Shown: positions 60,801 to 63,961, counted from the stretch's first letter. The stretch is DNA of 64,000 nt from Patiria miniata (GCF_015706575.1 NW_024037051.1:15659016-15723015); one strand, 5' to 3'. Notes: generated by a model from the sequence alone, not told the origin. Program-made: numbers and translations.

Positions 60801-63793
60801 GGAAGTAATTTTTACTTCGCCTTAATTTCTTAATTTGAAACAAACTTGTAATCAATACTTTTCCAGTTCAGGAAGTTGTAATGTTTGTGCAATGATCATT
60901 GTTTTTTTTTTTAATTACAAAAGAAATATTTTAAATCTCCTCTGAATTTTAAGGAAAAATTTACCTTAAAAACCCCCATGATTTGTTCTAAAATGCACCA
61001 GAGAGCTTCTAAAGTTTAAAAATTTTTGGTGCCCTTTAGTGGGCCCTGAACCCCACGCCATGGCTTCGCAAGTTGACGAATCACGACAAAATTTTCCCCA
61101 GTTCTCACTCTTAGCTTTTACACAAAGTTGGCAGCCCTGCATTCATGCAATGGAGAGAATATGTCCATGAGTTGAAAGATGGAATGTTCATTCAACTCGA
61201 TCTTTCAACTCATGAAAATATTCTCACCATATAGCACTCATAAACATTCATTATTTGTATACTGCATTGTGGGGAGGTTTTATGACCAATTTGGGGGGGG
61301 GGGGGGATTTCCACTGTTCCCACAGTGTCTTTGGACCCAACAATACCAAACTATGGGTGGCCGTCACCATGTTATGGGGAAGGTTTTTATTGTTAGGGAA
61401 ATTAGGACTGAGTTATGGGGACTATCTGCTGTCCCCATAATGTCTTCGGTCCCCATAATACCATGGCACAATTTGGTGTAGTAGTCCCCACAGTTACAGA
61501 ACATAAAAGTGTGAACTTTGTATCCTTTATGTCTGAGGACTTGGAACAAAGGGTTTCCTGCGATAACAATAACCCCAAGGACCTGACCAAGTCCTCGGGG
61601 GCTTTTTGTGTACAAACCTTATGGGAGATGTTTAGAAAAAGCAAATTAGGCTGTTTTTTGTATGATCTTGTTATCCTTCACGTCTGAGGACTTGGAACAT
61701 AGGGTTTCCTGCGATACTAACCCCAAGGACCTGAGCTAAGTCCTCGGGAGGTTTTCATGTACAAACCTTAAGGGACATGCCAAGAAAAAGTATGAACAAT
61801 ATAGCATCAAAAGAACGGAGCAATAATAAGTGTCCTCAGAAGTATAGTTAAACATGCCTGGGTGTACCTCTTCCCTCTATAGATCCTCAGAACAGAGTTT
61901 GGTCTGGTGGTCAGCTGGGATGGGAGAAGCAAAGTGGACATCCATCTGATAGAGGACTACATGAATCAAGTGGAAGGACTGTGTGGTAACTACAATGGAG
62001 TAAATGGTGACGATTTCATCATCAGGGCCACGGGAGAAACGGTATTTGTGTCTTGTATTCATTTTCTTTCTTATCTTCTACTACAGATCCCCACGGGAAA
62101 AACAAGTCGAAACAGACTTAAAGGGACTATCCCGGCCAAATGCTAAATAAGATTGATGAAATAAATTAAGCAGCCCTGCAAAGTGGCAATCAGAGATCCG
62201 TCAGCATTCTCATTACAAATGATGTGTTCTGTCAAAAAAGACCCTTCCTTGCAGTCGGTTCAAAAAAATAAAAAAATAAATAGTTTTCAAATATTAAGAA
62301 GTATTGACGTCCTCCCTTTACAATGCCAGTTTAGCTCTTGAGAATTGACTTGTCTCAGCAATGTTTTCCTCATTTTAAGTTTGTGATATGTCACGAAACT
62401 AAAATCGGAGACATTTCTTGTTGATGTTTTGGATTATGCATTTCTCGACCTGATACACCTCTGCAAATCATCCCAAAATCACCTCTAGTGGTAAAATAAC
62501 AGTCTTGAGAATGTATTTTAGATTATCATTATGAGCAGCAATTACTACTATCCTTCTCTAACAAATGCAGACCACAGACCTTGACCGCTTTGGAGAGAGC
62601 TGGGGTGCTGACGAGACATGCAAAGCCTGTACCGACTGCCAGGAGAAAGACGTGTGTCGCCTGACAGATAAGCTTGACGAAGCACAGGAGGCATGCAGCG
62701 TGCTGAATGACCGTCACGGTATAAACACATACCTCTGTACCAATTTTCTTGGGAACGTATTTCTCAAGACGAGTGAGCGTTTGAATCGAGCTGATGAAAC
62801 GTTGGACTTTTATCGTTTTGACAATTAGTTTGGAAAATATCTCACAAGTGCAAGTTTTTGTTTTTTCCCATGAATCTCATCCATTTGATTTGTGAACTTA
62901 AGACAGAGTCCAACTCAGTTGTGAACGGAATTCTTGAAGGGCACATGCAGTTGAATTAACATGTTTTGAATCTTGGAGAAGACAAAACGTATAAAACTCT
63001 ACTGCCAGAGAAATAAAAATGAAAGCCCTGCATTTCATGGTGGCCCCTTAGTCCTACTCTCATGGAGCTTCCACTGGTTGAATATATTTTGGTGTACATT
63101 TCCCGTCTGAAACAGGACCATTCGCCATGTGCATCGCAGTCATCGATCCCGTGGCCTACTATGAAAGCTGCCTGTACGACTTCTGCGCCATGTTCCCAGG
63201 TCAGGACAACCTGTGCGAAGACATCCAGAAATACGCTGACGAGTGCATAGATGCCGGGCTGCAGGTCGGCAATTGGAGAAGGCAAGGCTTTTGCTGTGAG
63301 TACAAATTGTATCGCAAATTAAAGTTCTTCACAGTTTTATTTCCCCTGTTCTGGCATACAAGTTAATCACAAGTCAATCGTACATTACTCATTTGTTAAT
63401 CACATGGCAATCACATGGCTATCACATGGCAATCACATGGCAATCACATGGCAATCACATGGCAATCGCAAGTCACATCGCAATCCAGTTTCAAGTCTAT
63501 ATAGTCAAATGAACTGTGACAAAGGCTGCATCTGTGTTACGTCAGACTGTCAAACTATACCCTCGTTTCTTCTTATTTTTCCCCTTGCAGATGTGGACTG
63601 CCCAGTGAACATGGTCTTCAGCCAGATCGGCACATTGTGCCCGGATACCTGTGGTGACCAGGACGCATCTAAGGACTGTACAGGACAGGCCGGTCCCATG
63701 TGCGTCTGCATGCCGGGCTTGTTCTTGCAAGACGGGGACCGTTGTGTGGAAGATGCACAATGTGGCTGCACTTACCAAGGTGTTTACCACAAG
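9798..63793 (+). CDS. Giant secreted multimodular protein, sea star footprint protein 1 (Sfp1)-like, 3' truncated
   Basis: Fifty-five exons join into 2934 codons with no stop. Each junction has GT-AG sites and a matching phase, and the domain sequence continues across it. Translation starts at ATG 9798 (AAAAATGAAG, A at -3), giving the hydrophobic signal peptide MKATWLVALLVVCLLHRATC. Order: fibrinogen-like, FAMeT-like, SUEL lectin, EGF, VWD-C8-TIL, five X + F5/8C units, EGF, VWD-C8-TIL, and on past the window. Known Sfp1 of Asterias is a ~3850-residue adhesive protein, cleaved into subunits, with lectin, discoidin, EGF and VWD/C8/TIL modules, so size and composition fit. Hemocytin/hemolectin-type clotting proteins and sea urchin nectin share parts. 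The extracellular role is inferred from the modules: surface and glycan binding plus disulphide-linked polymerisation. The exact orthologue is uncertain. Confidence 0.8.
9905..10110. repeat. Degenerate AACCA-rich simple repeat
   Basis: Intron 2 begins with about 200 bp of irregular AACCAAA/ACCGAAC units with no fixed period, strongly purine/C biased on the plus strand. Confidence 0.7.
10250..18183 (+). CDS. CNTNAP-like fibrinogen-type domain (residues ~21-230)
   Basis: Exons 10250-10366, 10848-11020, 12535-12673, 15410-15580 and the 30-bp exon 18154-18183. Diagnostic motifs are the opening CSCADVKARG and SGDYDIDPGNG..VYCDM, then TIVHHDHEFEN, SEYCEQFISY, WRVENRIYGWWEDRYG, NWGGAPTGTDGCGC, CNADCNIHADNEDSGFL, DKSHLPVSSLRFGDTG and GPLRC. 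The CNCDAD..DSGFL..KDHLPV..GDTG..GPLRC series is known from the fibrinogen-like domain of contactin-associated proteins. Here it sits at the N terminus of a secreted protein with no laminin G domains or membrane anchor. It probably mediates protein or glycan binding. The last exon (KGGPVHGEQ) is a phase-1 linker microexon. The introns hold TIR elements at 11391-11900 and 14262-14872, homopolymers (G at 12324-12342, C at 14883-14900), and the large pearl-like element. Confidence 0.85.
11391..11905. mobile_element. TIR element (~510 bp) in intron 4
   Basis: CCATAGAGCTATATT near 11399 is mirrored by AAATATAGCTCTATGG near 11880, both next to GGGCCTATC-type sequence. The interior has no transposase frame. 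A non-autonomous DNA transposon is likely. Confidence 0.5.
14262..14872. mobile_element. Nested inverted-repeat element with CCTAACGTGGCGCACTT ends
   Basis: CCCTAACGTGGCGCACTTTG at 14279-14298 (with a partial duplicate at 14262) recurs inverted at about 14629-14646 and 14849-14866. This suggests two nested or tandem MITE ends. A diverged relative of the end lies at about 38898 in another intron. Confidence 0.5.
14900..15200. repeat. Foldback element with CTAGATATGGGAA arms
   Basis: TTCTAGGGAAAGATTCCCATATCTGGCC near 14930 is mirrored around 15163-15195 (GGCTAGATATGGGAATATTT, then CTTCTAGTTCTA). Moderately diverged inverted repeat without coding potential. The poly-C tract sits at its left edge. 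Confidence 0.4.
15698..15800. repeat. AAAC-type simple repeat
   Basis: Imperfect AAAC/AAAAC units in intron 6, with no other structure. Confidence 0.7.
15990..17978. mobile_element. Pearl-like non-autonomous element with satellite core
   Basis: The left end GGAAAGAATGTTGCAACCTG and the right end (its complement, ending TTGCAACATTCTTTCC at 17977) form a terminal inverted repeat of about 24 bp with AGCGTCAGG inside. Between them lie GTGGGTGGG microsatellites, an eight-unit tandem array (16448-17625), and a right flank that matches the short element at 1994-2182 in reverse complement. This resembles the pearl elements described from bivalves: TIRs around a core of ~150-bp repeats. No transposase is encoded. 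Confidence 0.65.
16448..17625. repeat. Tandem array, eight ~146-bp units
   Basis: The motif CCAAAAGGTCAAGGGTCAA (or a close variant) recurs near 16551, 16696, 16842, 16987, 17132, 17277, 17427 and 17572, spaced 145-150 bp. Each unit also has GCGATAACTTGAGAAATAC and GAACTTCAAATTTGGTTTGT. The units alternate between two subtypes (GTATTGTTCTTGGTAATCC versus GGATTGTCCTTGGCAATCC) over the first five copies, suggesting a 291-bp higher-order dimer. The final three units read AAGGTCAC where earlier ones read AATGTCAC. Open frames across the array come from the repeat and are not genes. Confidence 0.9.
18222..18620 (+). mobile_element. tRNA-headed SINE with conserved central domain
   Basis: The head TGGCTAGTGGTTAAGAGTAT (A-box type) and GGGTTTGAGCCCGGG (B-box type) are followed by a core including GCACTTAACCATTATTGCTT, GGATGTGACGTAAAGCCGTA and AAAAGAACCCAGTAACACTT. 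The tail is A-rich (18593-18622). Such a central domain is widespread in metazoan SINEs. It lies in intron 7 in the sense orientation. Confidence 0.75.
18843..21227 (+). CDS. FAMeT-like (Methyltransf_FA) domain (residues ~231-375)
   Basis: Exons 18843-19004, 19962-20070 and 21064-21227. Readable motifs are FRVEFEVRAHNDVFLGFSE, LNMGGWGNSKTVFRK, then YWVDWSDGCFRLGRAG, KYVAFTTGYGSRGKFWF. This is the pattern of the Pfam farnesoic acid O-methyltransferase-like domain (VRA..DV.LG..., GGWGNTKS, YWIDW.DG.I.VGRGGE, VGFSTGWGS.G.F). Despite the name, the family has no demonstrated methyltransferase fold in such secreted proteins and commonly accompanies lectin-type modules, so a binding role is more plausible. 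Intron 8 holds repeat-borne TGACGTCA motifs. Intron 9 contains a TTAA-type MITE (20441-20983). Confidence 0.85.
19195..19420. repeat. Dispersed repeat carrying CRE and CACGTG motifs
   Basis: The unit AAGTTGGTATGTACCTAGAC / CGGGATGTGTTATAGATGAA / GAAGTGACGTCACGATGACG appears here and again at 26840-26955, with tandem relatives at 19380-19500. Palindromic TGACGTCA and CACGTG sites recur in each copy. Confidence 0.6.
20441..20983. mobile_element. Family B TTAA MITE, copy 1 (inverted relative to copies 3-5)
   Basis: Starts TTAAAGCTACAGTCCATCAT and ends CAAATGATAGACTGTACCTT with TTAG. Interior matches copies at 35183, 36281 and 56178 (GATCCTACAATGTTG..., GCATCGTTGGAAATTTCCGT). The TTAA at the boundary fits piggyBac-type target choice. 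No protein is encoded. Confidence 0.75.
21356..22373 (+). CDS. SUEL-type galactose-binding lectin domain (residues ~376-464)
   Basis: Exon 21356-21606 plus the first five codons of exon 22359-22521. Family hallmarks are all readable: CQHETAYVNCGSKYVNIINA, ANYGRSSTDVC, ECFSPKSRSVIGKLC, HGAHSCRVEV, NNGVFGDPCSGTFKYLKV, then KYQC. SUEL (sea urchin egg lectin) domains bind galactose/rhamnose through the ANYGR and DPC..TYKYL loops, and these are intact apart from the usual Phe for Tyr. A functional sugar-binding site is likely. The central intron (21607-22358) contains a tRNA-headed SINE. Confidence 0.92.
21787..22285 (+). mobile_element. tRNA-headed SINE, sense copy
   Basis: AGCTCGGTGGTCGAGTGGTA (A-box) and GGGTTCAAGTCCC (B-box, 21967-21979) form a tRNA-like head, followed by TTTCACTGGGGAGGTAACAC and a tail with GGGGTAAAGTGGTTTGCTCA. 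A reverse-complement copy with the same flanking unit (GGTTCGAATCTGATG, AGCAGCGGGTACCG) lies at 52680-53012. It is not a functional tRNA gene: the acceptor stem does not pair and it continues into SINE sequence. Confidence 0.7.
22374..22521 (+). CDS. EGF-like domain 1 (residues ~465-513)
   Basis: Remainder of exon 22359-22521. Six cysteines in EGF spacing: CLEHQCNTRGGECVPVSG, EYRCACRAGFHGEHC. It lacks the D-x-D/N-E start of calcium-binding EGF. It links the lectin to the first VWD block and leaves phase 1. Confidence 0.85.
22961..24964 (+). CDS. VWD domain 1 (residues ~514-674)
   Basis: Exons 22961-23081, 23969-24059, 24560-24667 and 24803-24964. Begins CRAWGDPHYTQFSGRCFNYQ and ends with ENMCGLCGSIKPHKDGIF; between are RTFKIVGVNV, EVFLLQNKQVVI and VVSSEKYGMKIMW. 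GDPH is the motif at which some VWD proteins self-cleave (Asp-Pro bond), and CGLC is the vicinal-thiol motif linked to multimer formation in von Willebrand factor. Both are present. Calcium-coordinating and disulphide residues look canonical by eye. After the last exon, its 3' end and donor are repeated at 25033-25147. Confidence 0.9.
25033..25147 (+). repeat. Tandem duplicate of exon 16 end and donor
   Basis: The segment reproduces about 24909-25030: the last ~48 coding bases (CCTCACAAAGATGGCATTTT...), the donor, and about 65 bp of intron (AGTATTTACTTTGGTTC, GTTTGAAATCGGTAT). It has an AG before it (CACTGCAG), but as an exon it would be 49 bp and shift the frame, so it is probably a non-functional duplicate. 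Confidence 0.8.
25366..26116 (+). CDS. C8 domain 1 (residues ~675-794)
   Basis: Exons 25366-25519 and 25910-26116. Reads FGDSWTANPFECPSCDDCVD, LQRVKDACEPIQNPDGVFA, DPQEMYRTCIYDLCSR, RCNMLTEYANRILV and GWREKLSC. Arrangement as in VWD-associated C8 domains. The usual cysteine of the YA..C motif is absent (YANRILV), so one disulphide is probably missing, unlike C8-2. Confidence 0.85.
26557..27875 (+). CDS. TIL domain 1 and VWC-like tail (residues ~795-920)
   Basis: Exon 26557-26756 has TIL cysteine spacing (FECPQGSIYTICASACQATC, CQLSCVEGCETASGYVMENS, CGCRYGDLYYH). Exon 27698-27875 continues with TNQQWINHDCTMSCVCEAGG, NCHPVKCAEHAFC and GCHCDSNYVGEGCSRC, a VWC/EGF-like cysteine cluster following TIL as in zonadhesin- and mucin-type proteins. 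The first intron contains a CRE-bearing repeat (26840-26955) and a fragment of MITE family B (27206-27430). Confidence 0.85.
26840..26955. repeat. Second copy of the CRE/CACGTG repeat
   Basis: Same unit as 19261-19420: GTGTGTACCTAGACCGGGAT, then a run ending TGACGTCATCATGGGTCACG and TGACGTCATG. Intronic. Confidence 0.6.
27206..27430. mobile_element. Family B MITE, 5'-truncated copy
   Basis: Matches the terminal part of copy 1 (CAATTCAAAACATGA, TTCAGATTTTGAGCACTTTTGTTAACTTC is split across here) and ends CAAATGATACACTCTACCTTTAA, with TTAA at 27427-27430. Only about half the element remains. Confidence 0.6.
28106..28570 (+). CDS. Module X1: unassigned ~150-residue domain, first copy
   Basis: Single exon, phase 1 to phase 1 (residues ~921-1075). 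Sequence marks: IACEGYIRSFSIKRN, VTLIVWRQHA, FLIVGSARLSIADDS, IPVRAGDYIGFISAGGTVYY and the ending RAYSINVVLE. This is not a domain I can name. The order (aromatic start, VxLxVWR, FxIVG, IPVxxGDxxG, a C-terminal YSI strand) recurs in X2-X5 and looks like an all-beta sandwich. X1 is acidic, with many Asp/Glu in its last third. It always precedes an F5/8C domain here. Confidence 0.8.
28650..28752. mobile_element. Short family A TTAA MITE derivative
   Basis: TTAAAGGTAATATACAACAT and TTTGC at the left, GCAAATGTTG near the right, and a TTAA at 28748: about 100 bp, an internally deleted relative of the ~520-bp family A element. Contains a cryptic 18-nt splice-flanked segment (28692-28709). Confidence 0.5.
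28810..28836 (+). CDS. Linker microexon 1 (27 bp)
   Basis: Codes SSDGKHVEA between X1 and F5/8C-1; phase 1 both sides, AG before and GTAAGT after. Skippable without a frameshift. Confidence 0.75.
29317..30813 (+). CDS. F5/8C (discoidin) domain 1 (residues ~1085-1243)
   Basis: Exons 29317-29654 and 30675-30813. Motifs: GACSWTAASADKDQWLQVDL, TLVIGVVSQGH, KQFNVQYSSDGQNF, then MTRFIRFRPLLWKHAISMRV. This is the coagulation factor 5/8 C-domain order, a jelly-roll that binds lipids, sugars or matrix. Family intron positions: this copy lacks the internal intron after the WLQ codon that copies 2, 4 and 5 have. The intron hosts a 600-bp TIR element (29704-30311) and a SINE. Confidence 0.9.
29704..30311. 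mobile_element. TIR element (~608 bp)
   Basis: The left end CATATCGTCGCAGAGCTGAC (then AAACCGACGAAT) is inverted at 30280-30311 with one mismatch, a TIR of about 32 bp. Two internal units CGTATTCGTCA..TGTCAAATTATG lie near 29923 and 30109. No coding potential. Confidence 0.65.
30495..30612 (-). repeat. tRNA-headed SINE fragment, minus strand
   Basis: On the minus strand the B-box-like GGGTTCAATTCCTGCCTTGG is followed by a segment ending in GGGTTTTTCTTCCCACAACT. Related sequences lie at 25262-25340 and 44615-44770. Confidence 0.5.
31477..32498 (+). CDS. Module X2 (residues ~1244-1401)
   Basis: Exons 31477-31712 and 32261-32498. An acidic leader (EVDEPDVAGTDVVDEQPEDD) precedes the module: CGFLKGLKYRPFNGESFTIA, VVRKGEDD, YSIIGSTYV, RIPVKKGDIMCLIFQKAVIG and GRKYRGVNP. 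Matches X1 at the same landmarks. The leader would be a flexible, charged hinge. An intron of 548 bp splits it in phase 0 after the S-D-R codons. Intron 26-27 (32499-33219) has no feature beyond AT-rich sequence. Confidence 0.8.
33220..33246 (+). CDS. Linker microexon 2 (27 bp)
   Basis: Codes VATTKTIPPG-type linker (Thr/Pro-rich), phase 1 both sides, acceptor CTGCAG and donor GTAGGA. A Thr-rich linker is a likely O-glycosylation spot. Confidence 0.7.
33434..33913. repeat. Large near-perfect foldback (two ~227-bp arms, 23-bp loop)
   Basis: Left arm 33434-33660 and right arm 33684-33913 are inverted copies with only scattered differences. Loop 33661-33683 (CCCGATGCACAGTAGCATAC and three more bases). 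Outer arm ends read AAGAGGTTGTGGAATG and the complement. No coding content; open frames on both strands are mirror images. It sits in the intron between microexon 2 and F5/8C-2. Confidence 0.85.
34160..38370 (+). CDS. F5/8C domain 2 (residues ~1411-1568)
   Basis: Exons 34160-34338, 36020-36172 and 38229-38370. Marks: VMSTDSLGVEKGQVKDDQIT, FLKDQQGLTGGWCG, KDQSAFVQVDF, VVTQGFSSTTRLWFVQKYIV and ILSCRSIRIVPMIWNGEFPA. The core is the most diverged of the five: the VxYSxDG strand is replaced by VKCSVDMAVW. Both internal introns are present, and both large introns carry paired copies of MITE families A and B. Confidence 0.85.
34429..34949. mobile_element. Family A TTAA MITE, copy 1
   Basis: TTAAAGGGAAAATACAACAT at the left and ATGATGTATACTCCCTTTAA at the right: inverted termini and TTAA at both edges, 521 bp. 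Copy 2 at 37466 has the same orientation and is highly similar. Confidence 0.8.
35183..35676. mobile_element. Family B TTAA MITE, copy 3
   Basis: TTAAAGCTATAGTCCATCAT to ATGATGGACTCGGGCTTTAA, about 494 bp, TTAA at both edges. Interior related to copies 1, 4 and 5. Confidence 0.75.
36281..36808. mobile_element. Family B TTAA MITE, copy 4
   Basis: TTAAGGTAGGGTCCATCATT to ATGATTGACTGTACCTTCTG; the left edge shows TTAA, the right is degraded. It splits a series of exon-29 donor duplicates. Confidence 0.7.
36814..37095 (+). repeat. Two tandem duplicates of the exon 29 end and donor
   Basis: The end of exon 29 and its donor intron (GACGATGATGGCAATACCAT at about 36152) recurs at 36815-36840 (GATGATGACAAAGCCATGGT) and 36973-37000 (GACGATGATGGCAAGACCAT), each followed by the same intron series (GGTCTGTAG, TAAATC). 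Copy 1 and copy 2 are separated by MITE copy 4. Unit length is about 155 bp. Confidence 0.8.
37099..37355. repeat. Repeat family C, copy 1
   Basis: About 250 bp (CCGCTCTGTTCACAAGTACC ... GCACAGAGCCCATATGC), matched in reverse complement at 43978-44232. Possible DNA transposon remnant. Confidence 0.7.
37466..37987. mobile_element. Family A TTAA MITE, copy 2
   Basis: TTAAAGGGAATATACAACAT to ATGATGTATATTCCCTTTAA, 522 bp with TTAA edges. Same orientation as copy 1, which lies about 3 kb upstream in the previous intron. Confidence 0.8.
38980..40153 (+). CDS. Module X3 (residues ~1569-1735)
   Basis: Exons 38980-39221 and 39895-40153. Marks: MYRGSGGFTFVMPAKKFISD, GVRFLAVRRGSFRVIIFRPV, YKIVGRRHIKV, WISVKEGDMLGLSFTRSVLY and PRSYSMVVLFK. 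Strongly basic, especially the inserted run FKQKRKNRKRQKW. Phase 0 intron after the KAD codons, matching the X2 intron position. The 38371-38979 and 39222-39894 introns show no further feature except a MITE end near 38898. Confidence 0.8.
40625..40654 (+). CDS. Linker microexon 3 (30 bp)
   Basis: Codes AKDPNDCSAS, phase 1 both sides. It carries an extra cysteine that the other linkers lack. Confidence 0.7.
40893..41299. mobile_element. pogo/Tigger-like MITE
   Basis: CAGTGGAATGCCGCTATAAC at the left is mirrored at 41280-41299 (TAGTGACGTTCCACTG), flanked by TA on both sides. About 407 bp, no transposase. Confidence 0.75.
41352..42122 (+). CDS. F5/8C domain 3 (residues ~1746-1903)
   Basis: Exons 41352-41686 and 41984-42122. 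The best-conserved copy: LGLENGQFPVDAISVSSVY, PWIQVDTGAQSVFTGMITQG, KYRVEYSDDGDTW, RYLRINLVEWQDRPALRFEV. Lacks the internal intron after the WIQ codon that copies 2, 4 and 5 have, like copy 1. The flanking intron 42123-42866 includes an imperfect GAGTACGAGT-rich repeat (42540-42740). Confidence 0.9.
42867..44487 (+). CDS. Module X4 (residues ~1904-2058)
   Basis: Exons 42867-42980, 43487-43655 and 44306-44487. Marks: CIIREFIDSKNYILLAAGSP, SDGYVTEWKFFPKSDKPFRA, GVWRADP, YKHIGSSDIP, RIPFRKGDVYGWSFSEPVIC and QAYSISASVS. The intron positions differ from X2/X3 (phase 1 after the V-T codons and phase 2 within the basic RKGD). It has a short acidic loop (DEGEESVE). The first intron contains a minus-strand SINE, the second holds repeat family C. 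Confidence 0.8.
43330..43470 (-). repeat. SINE fragment, minus strand
   Basis: Minus-strand tRNA-like B box within GAGAGGTTCCAATCCTAGCT, with GGTAAAGTGGCTTGCCCAAG on the plus strand just upstream (a tail motif shared with the SINE at 21787). Confidence 0.45.
43978..44232. repeat. Repeat family C, copy 2 (inverted)
   Basis: Reverse complement of 37099-37355: GGGCTCCGTGCGCCGACGAA at the left, GTACTTGTGAATTGAGCGGA at the right. Confidence 0.7.
45044..45070 (+). CDS. Linker microexon 4 (27 bp)
   Basis: Codes ISRVDSVPA, phase 1 both sides, donor GTAAGT. Confidence 0.7.
45728..48085 (+). CDS. F5/8C domain 4 (residues ~2068-2221)
   Basis: Exons 45728-45906, 46871-47014 and 47947-48085. Marks: CMYGLGMDDDTIPDTSIETS, LNNKDQYVQVDLGKPTLVTG, FKVELSQDEKNW and MRITVEEWNKDIGLRFDVLG. 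All internal introns present. The 45907-46870 intron holds a foldback remnant (GATTTCATGAAAC ... TTCGTGAAATCGGC, about 45923-46552). Confidence 0.88.
48328..50342 (+). CDS. Module X5 (residues ~2222-2389)
   Basis: Exons 48328-48436, 49112-49265 and 50102-50342. Marks: CEEEWGPKPLVRRWKYSQC, YIKGWRMVPKNKAPVTFYVL, FKVVGKTTVPRRKKLDRG, VRSGHMIGFTSRHRSPIYRD and AAYSFTAILTQE. The most basic of the five: many Lys/Arg including KMKKGKFK-like runs and KKFRKKE. Intron positions are phase 2 and phase 0. The introns are AT-rich without named elements apart from a repeat at 48797-48860 that resembles 1-45. Confidence 0.8.
50557..51332. repeat. GACTCGA-rich element, hAT-like ends
   Basis: AGAGTTGTAATGACTCGAGT at the left is mirrored by TTGTTACAACTCT at 51313-51325. 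Dense GACTCGAGTC/CAAGTCA words in between, arranged as two ~180-bp tandem halves. The interior includes a non-repetitive ~240-bp stretch. No transposase. Confidence 0.6.
51798..51830 (+). CDS. Linker microexon 5 (33 bp)
   Basis: Codes GMGETKGTVPP with a Pro-Gly ending, phase 1 both sides. Similar in tone to linker 2 (TTKTIPPG), which suggests common origin. Confidence 0.75.
52680..53012 (-). mobile_element. tRNA-headed SINE, antisense copy
   Basis: Reverse complement of the 21787 element: minus-strand B box GGTCATAAGTTCAAGTCCCA and A-box-like GGTGGTCGAGTCGTAAGACG. Flanking repeat units also match. Confidence 0.7.
53242..56989 (+). CDS. F5/8C domain 5 (residues ~2401-2557)
   Basis: Exons 53242-53405, 55225-55392 and 56851-56989. 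Marks: CVGGIGMENGRIPDEAITVT, WIASKGDPTPYIQVDLGYIA, KVTGIATQGDPVGQNWVTSY, SLEYSDS and RVWVLDSHNFPAMRLEFLGC. Strands intact, all internal introns present. The introns hold a GGGCCC-ended MITE, a GATGGTCTTGT minisatellite, a MITE at 54230, hairpins at 54664-54840 and MITE B copy 5. Confidence 0.9.
53481..53755. mobile_element. MITE with GGGCCCAATTTCACGGCGCT ends
   Basis: The left end GGGCCCAATTTCACGGCGCT is inverted at 53735-53755, and GTTAGCAGAAAA is mirrored inside. It interrupts a minisatellite-type array of ACAAGACCAGC words. Confidence 0.75.
53850..53965. repeat. GATGGTCTTGT minisatellite
   Basis: About ten GATGGTCTTGT / GATGGTCTAGT units of 10-11 bp. The 53441-53480 segment upstream of the MITE carries the complement of the same words. 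Confidence 0.85.
54230..54635. mobile_element. MITE with GTTTTGTTATACCTCCGTCT TIRs
   Basis: A 22-bp inverted repeat, perfect by eye, at 54230-54251 and 54614-54635 (CAAGACGGAGGTATAACAAA read on the plus strand). The interior is non-coding. Confidence 0.8.
54664..54840. repeat. Two stem-loop segments
   Basis: GGGGCGCATAGCAC / GTGCTATGCGCCCC around CCTCGGCTTCGC, and CCCACATACCACGAGGCC / AAGTGGTATGTAGG, both short foldbacks. The CCTCGGCTTCGCTTC loop type resembles that at 60300. Confidence 0.55.
56178..56720. mobile_element. Family B TTAA MITE, copy 5
   Basis: TTAAAGATATAGTCCATCAT to ATGATGGACTATAGCTTTAA, 543 bp, TTAA at both edges. The cleanest copy in the window. Confidence 0.8.
57270..57600 (-). 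pseudogene. Non-LTR retrotransposon C-terminal relic
   Basis: A minus-strand frame reads ALNRLRTGYGRCRVLIDTWG, then CDCGEPQTMKHLLCCPDRHI, the RTG.GRC / CxCG..QT..H.L..CP pattern at the end of non-LTR reverse transcriptase proteins. Frame continues shifted after about 57270, so the copy is broken. It lies in the intron before EGF2. Confidence 0.7.
57845..57964 (+). CDS. EGF-like domain 2 (residues ~2558-2597)
   Basis: Single exon, phase 1 to phase 1: DPCSPNPCQNGALC, GYSCSCPVEWGGKNC. Canonical six-cysteine EGF. It separates the fifth F5/8C from the second VWD block. Confidence 0.92.
59073..62041 (+). CDS. VWD domain 2 (residues ~2598-2757)
   Basis: Exons 59073-59284, 60426-60533 and 61883-62041. 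CCAYGDPHYCNFDSKKFNFQ, REVYVEIDDKKFDFKKNREV, RTEFGLVVSWDGRSKVDIHL and VEGLCGNYNGVNGDDFIIRA. GDPH is present; the vicinal CGLC of VWD1 is reduced to GLCGNYNG (the first cysteine is missing). The first intron seen in VWD1 is absent here; the other exon boundaries agree in place and phase. The 59285-60425 intron includes a hairpin (60239-60381). Confidence 0.92.
60239..60381. repeat. Near-perfect hairpin (two ~66-bp arms)
   Basis: GTGCTTGGTTGGTGTTAAAC... is mirrored around CCTTGGCTTTGCCTTGG to GTGTTAAACACCATCCAAGC. Inner arms TCTGGAATGTTGATTATTAC / TAATTATCAGCATTCCAGAC. No coding content; MITE of the CCTTGG-loop type. Confidence 0.8.
61525..61775. repeat. Two-unit tandem repeat (~153 bp)
   Basis: CTGAGGACTTGGAACAAAGG with a palindromic GAGGACTTGG/CCAAGTCCTC stem recurs near 61531 and 61684, each followed by CCCCAAGGACCTGA and AAGTCCTCGGG. 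Confidence 0.7.
62571..63295 (+). CDS. C8 domain 2 (residues ~2758-2866)
   Basis: Exons 62571-62718 and 63116-63295. GESWGADETCKACTDCQEKD, EAQEACSVLN, FAMCIAVIDPVAYYESCLYD, FCAMFPGQDNLCEDIQKYAD, ECIDAGLQVGNWRRQGFC. All cysteines of the C8 pattern are present, including the YA..C cysteine that C8-1 lacks. The first exon opens with the end of the VWD frame. Confidence 0.9.
63400..63475. repeat. ATCACATGGCA minisatellite
   Basis: About seven 10-11-bp units of ATCACATGGCA in the intron before the last exon. The derived open frame repeats the same amino acids and is not a gene. Confidence 0.85.
63591..63793 (+). CDS. TIL domain 2 (residues ~2867-2934), last exon in window
   Basis: CPVNMVFSQIGTLCPDTCGD, CTGQAGPMCVCMPGLFLQDG, CVEDAQCGCTYQGVYHK. 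TIL cysteine spacing. Ends in phase 0 with a GTAAGA donor, so the gene continues. Confidence 0.9.
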
Positions 63794-63824
63794 GTAAGAT
63801 CAAGTGCATGACATGCATTGTGAG

Positions 63825-63961
63825 ACTTTTGAGATGTTGGTGGCAGCAAACACACTTTTTATTTATTCACGTCATGTTCAAGATAAAGCGCGTGCTCAAT
63901 TTGACGCAAACAATGGAATAAGGACCGGTGTGTTTGCTGCCACCACCAACATCTCAAAAGT
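63825..63961. mobile_element. Short foldback MITE
   Basis: ACTTTTGAGATGTTGGTGGC at 63825 is mirrored by CACCACCAACATCTCAAAAG ending at 63961, arms about 33 bp. Confidence 0.7.
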
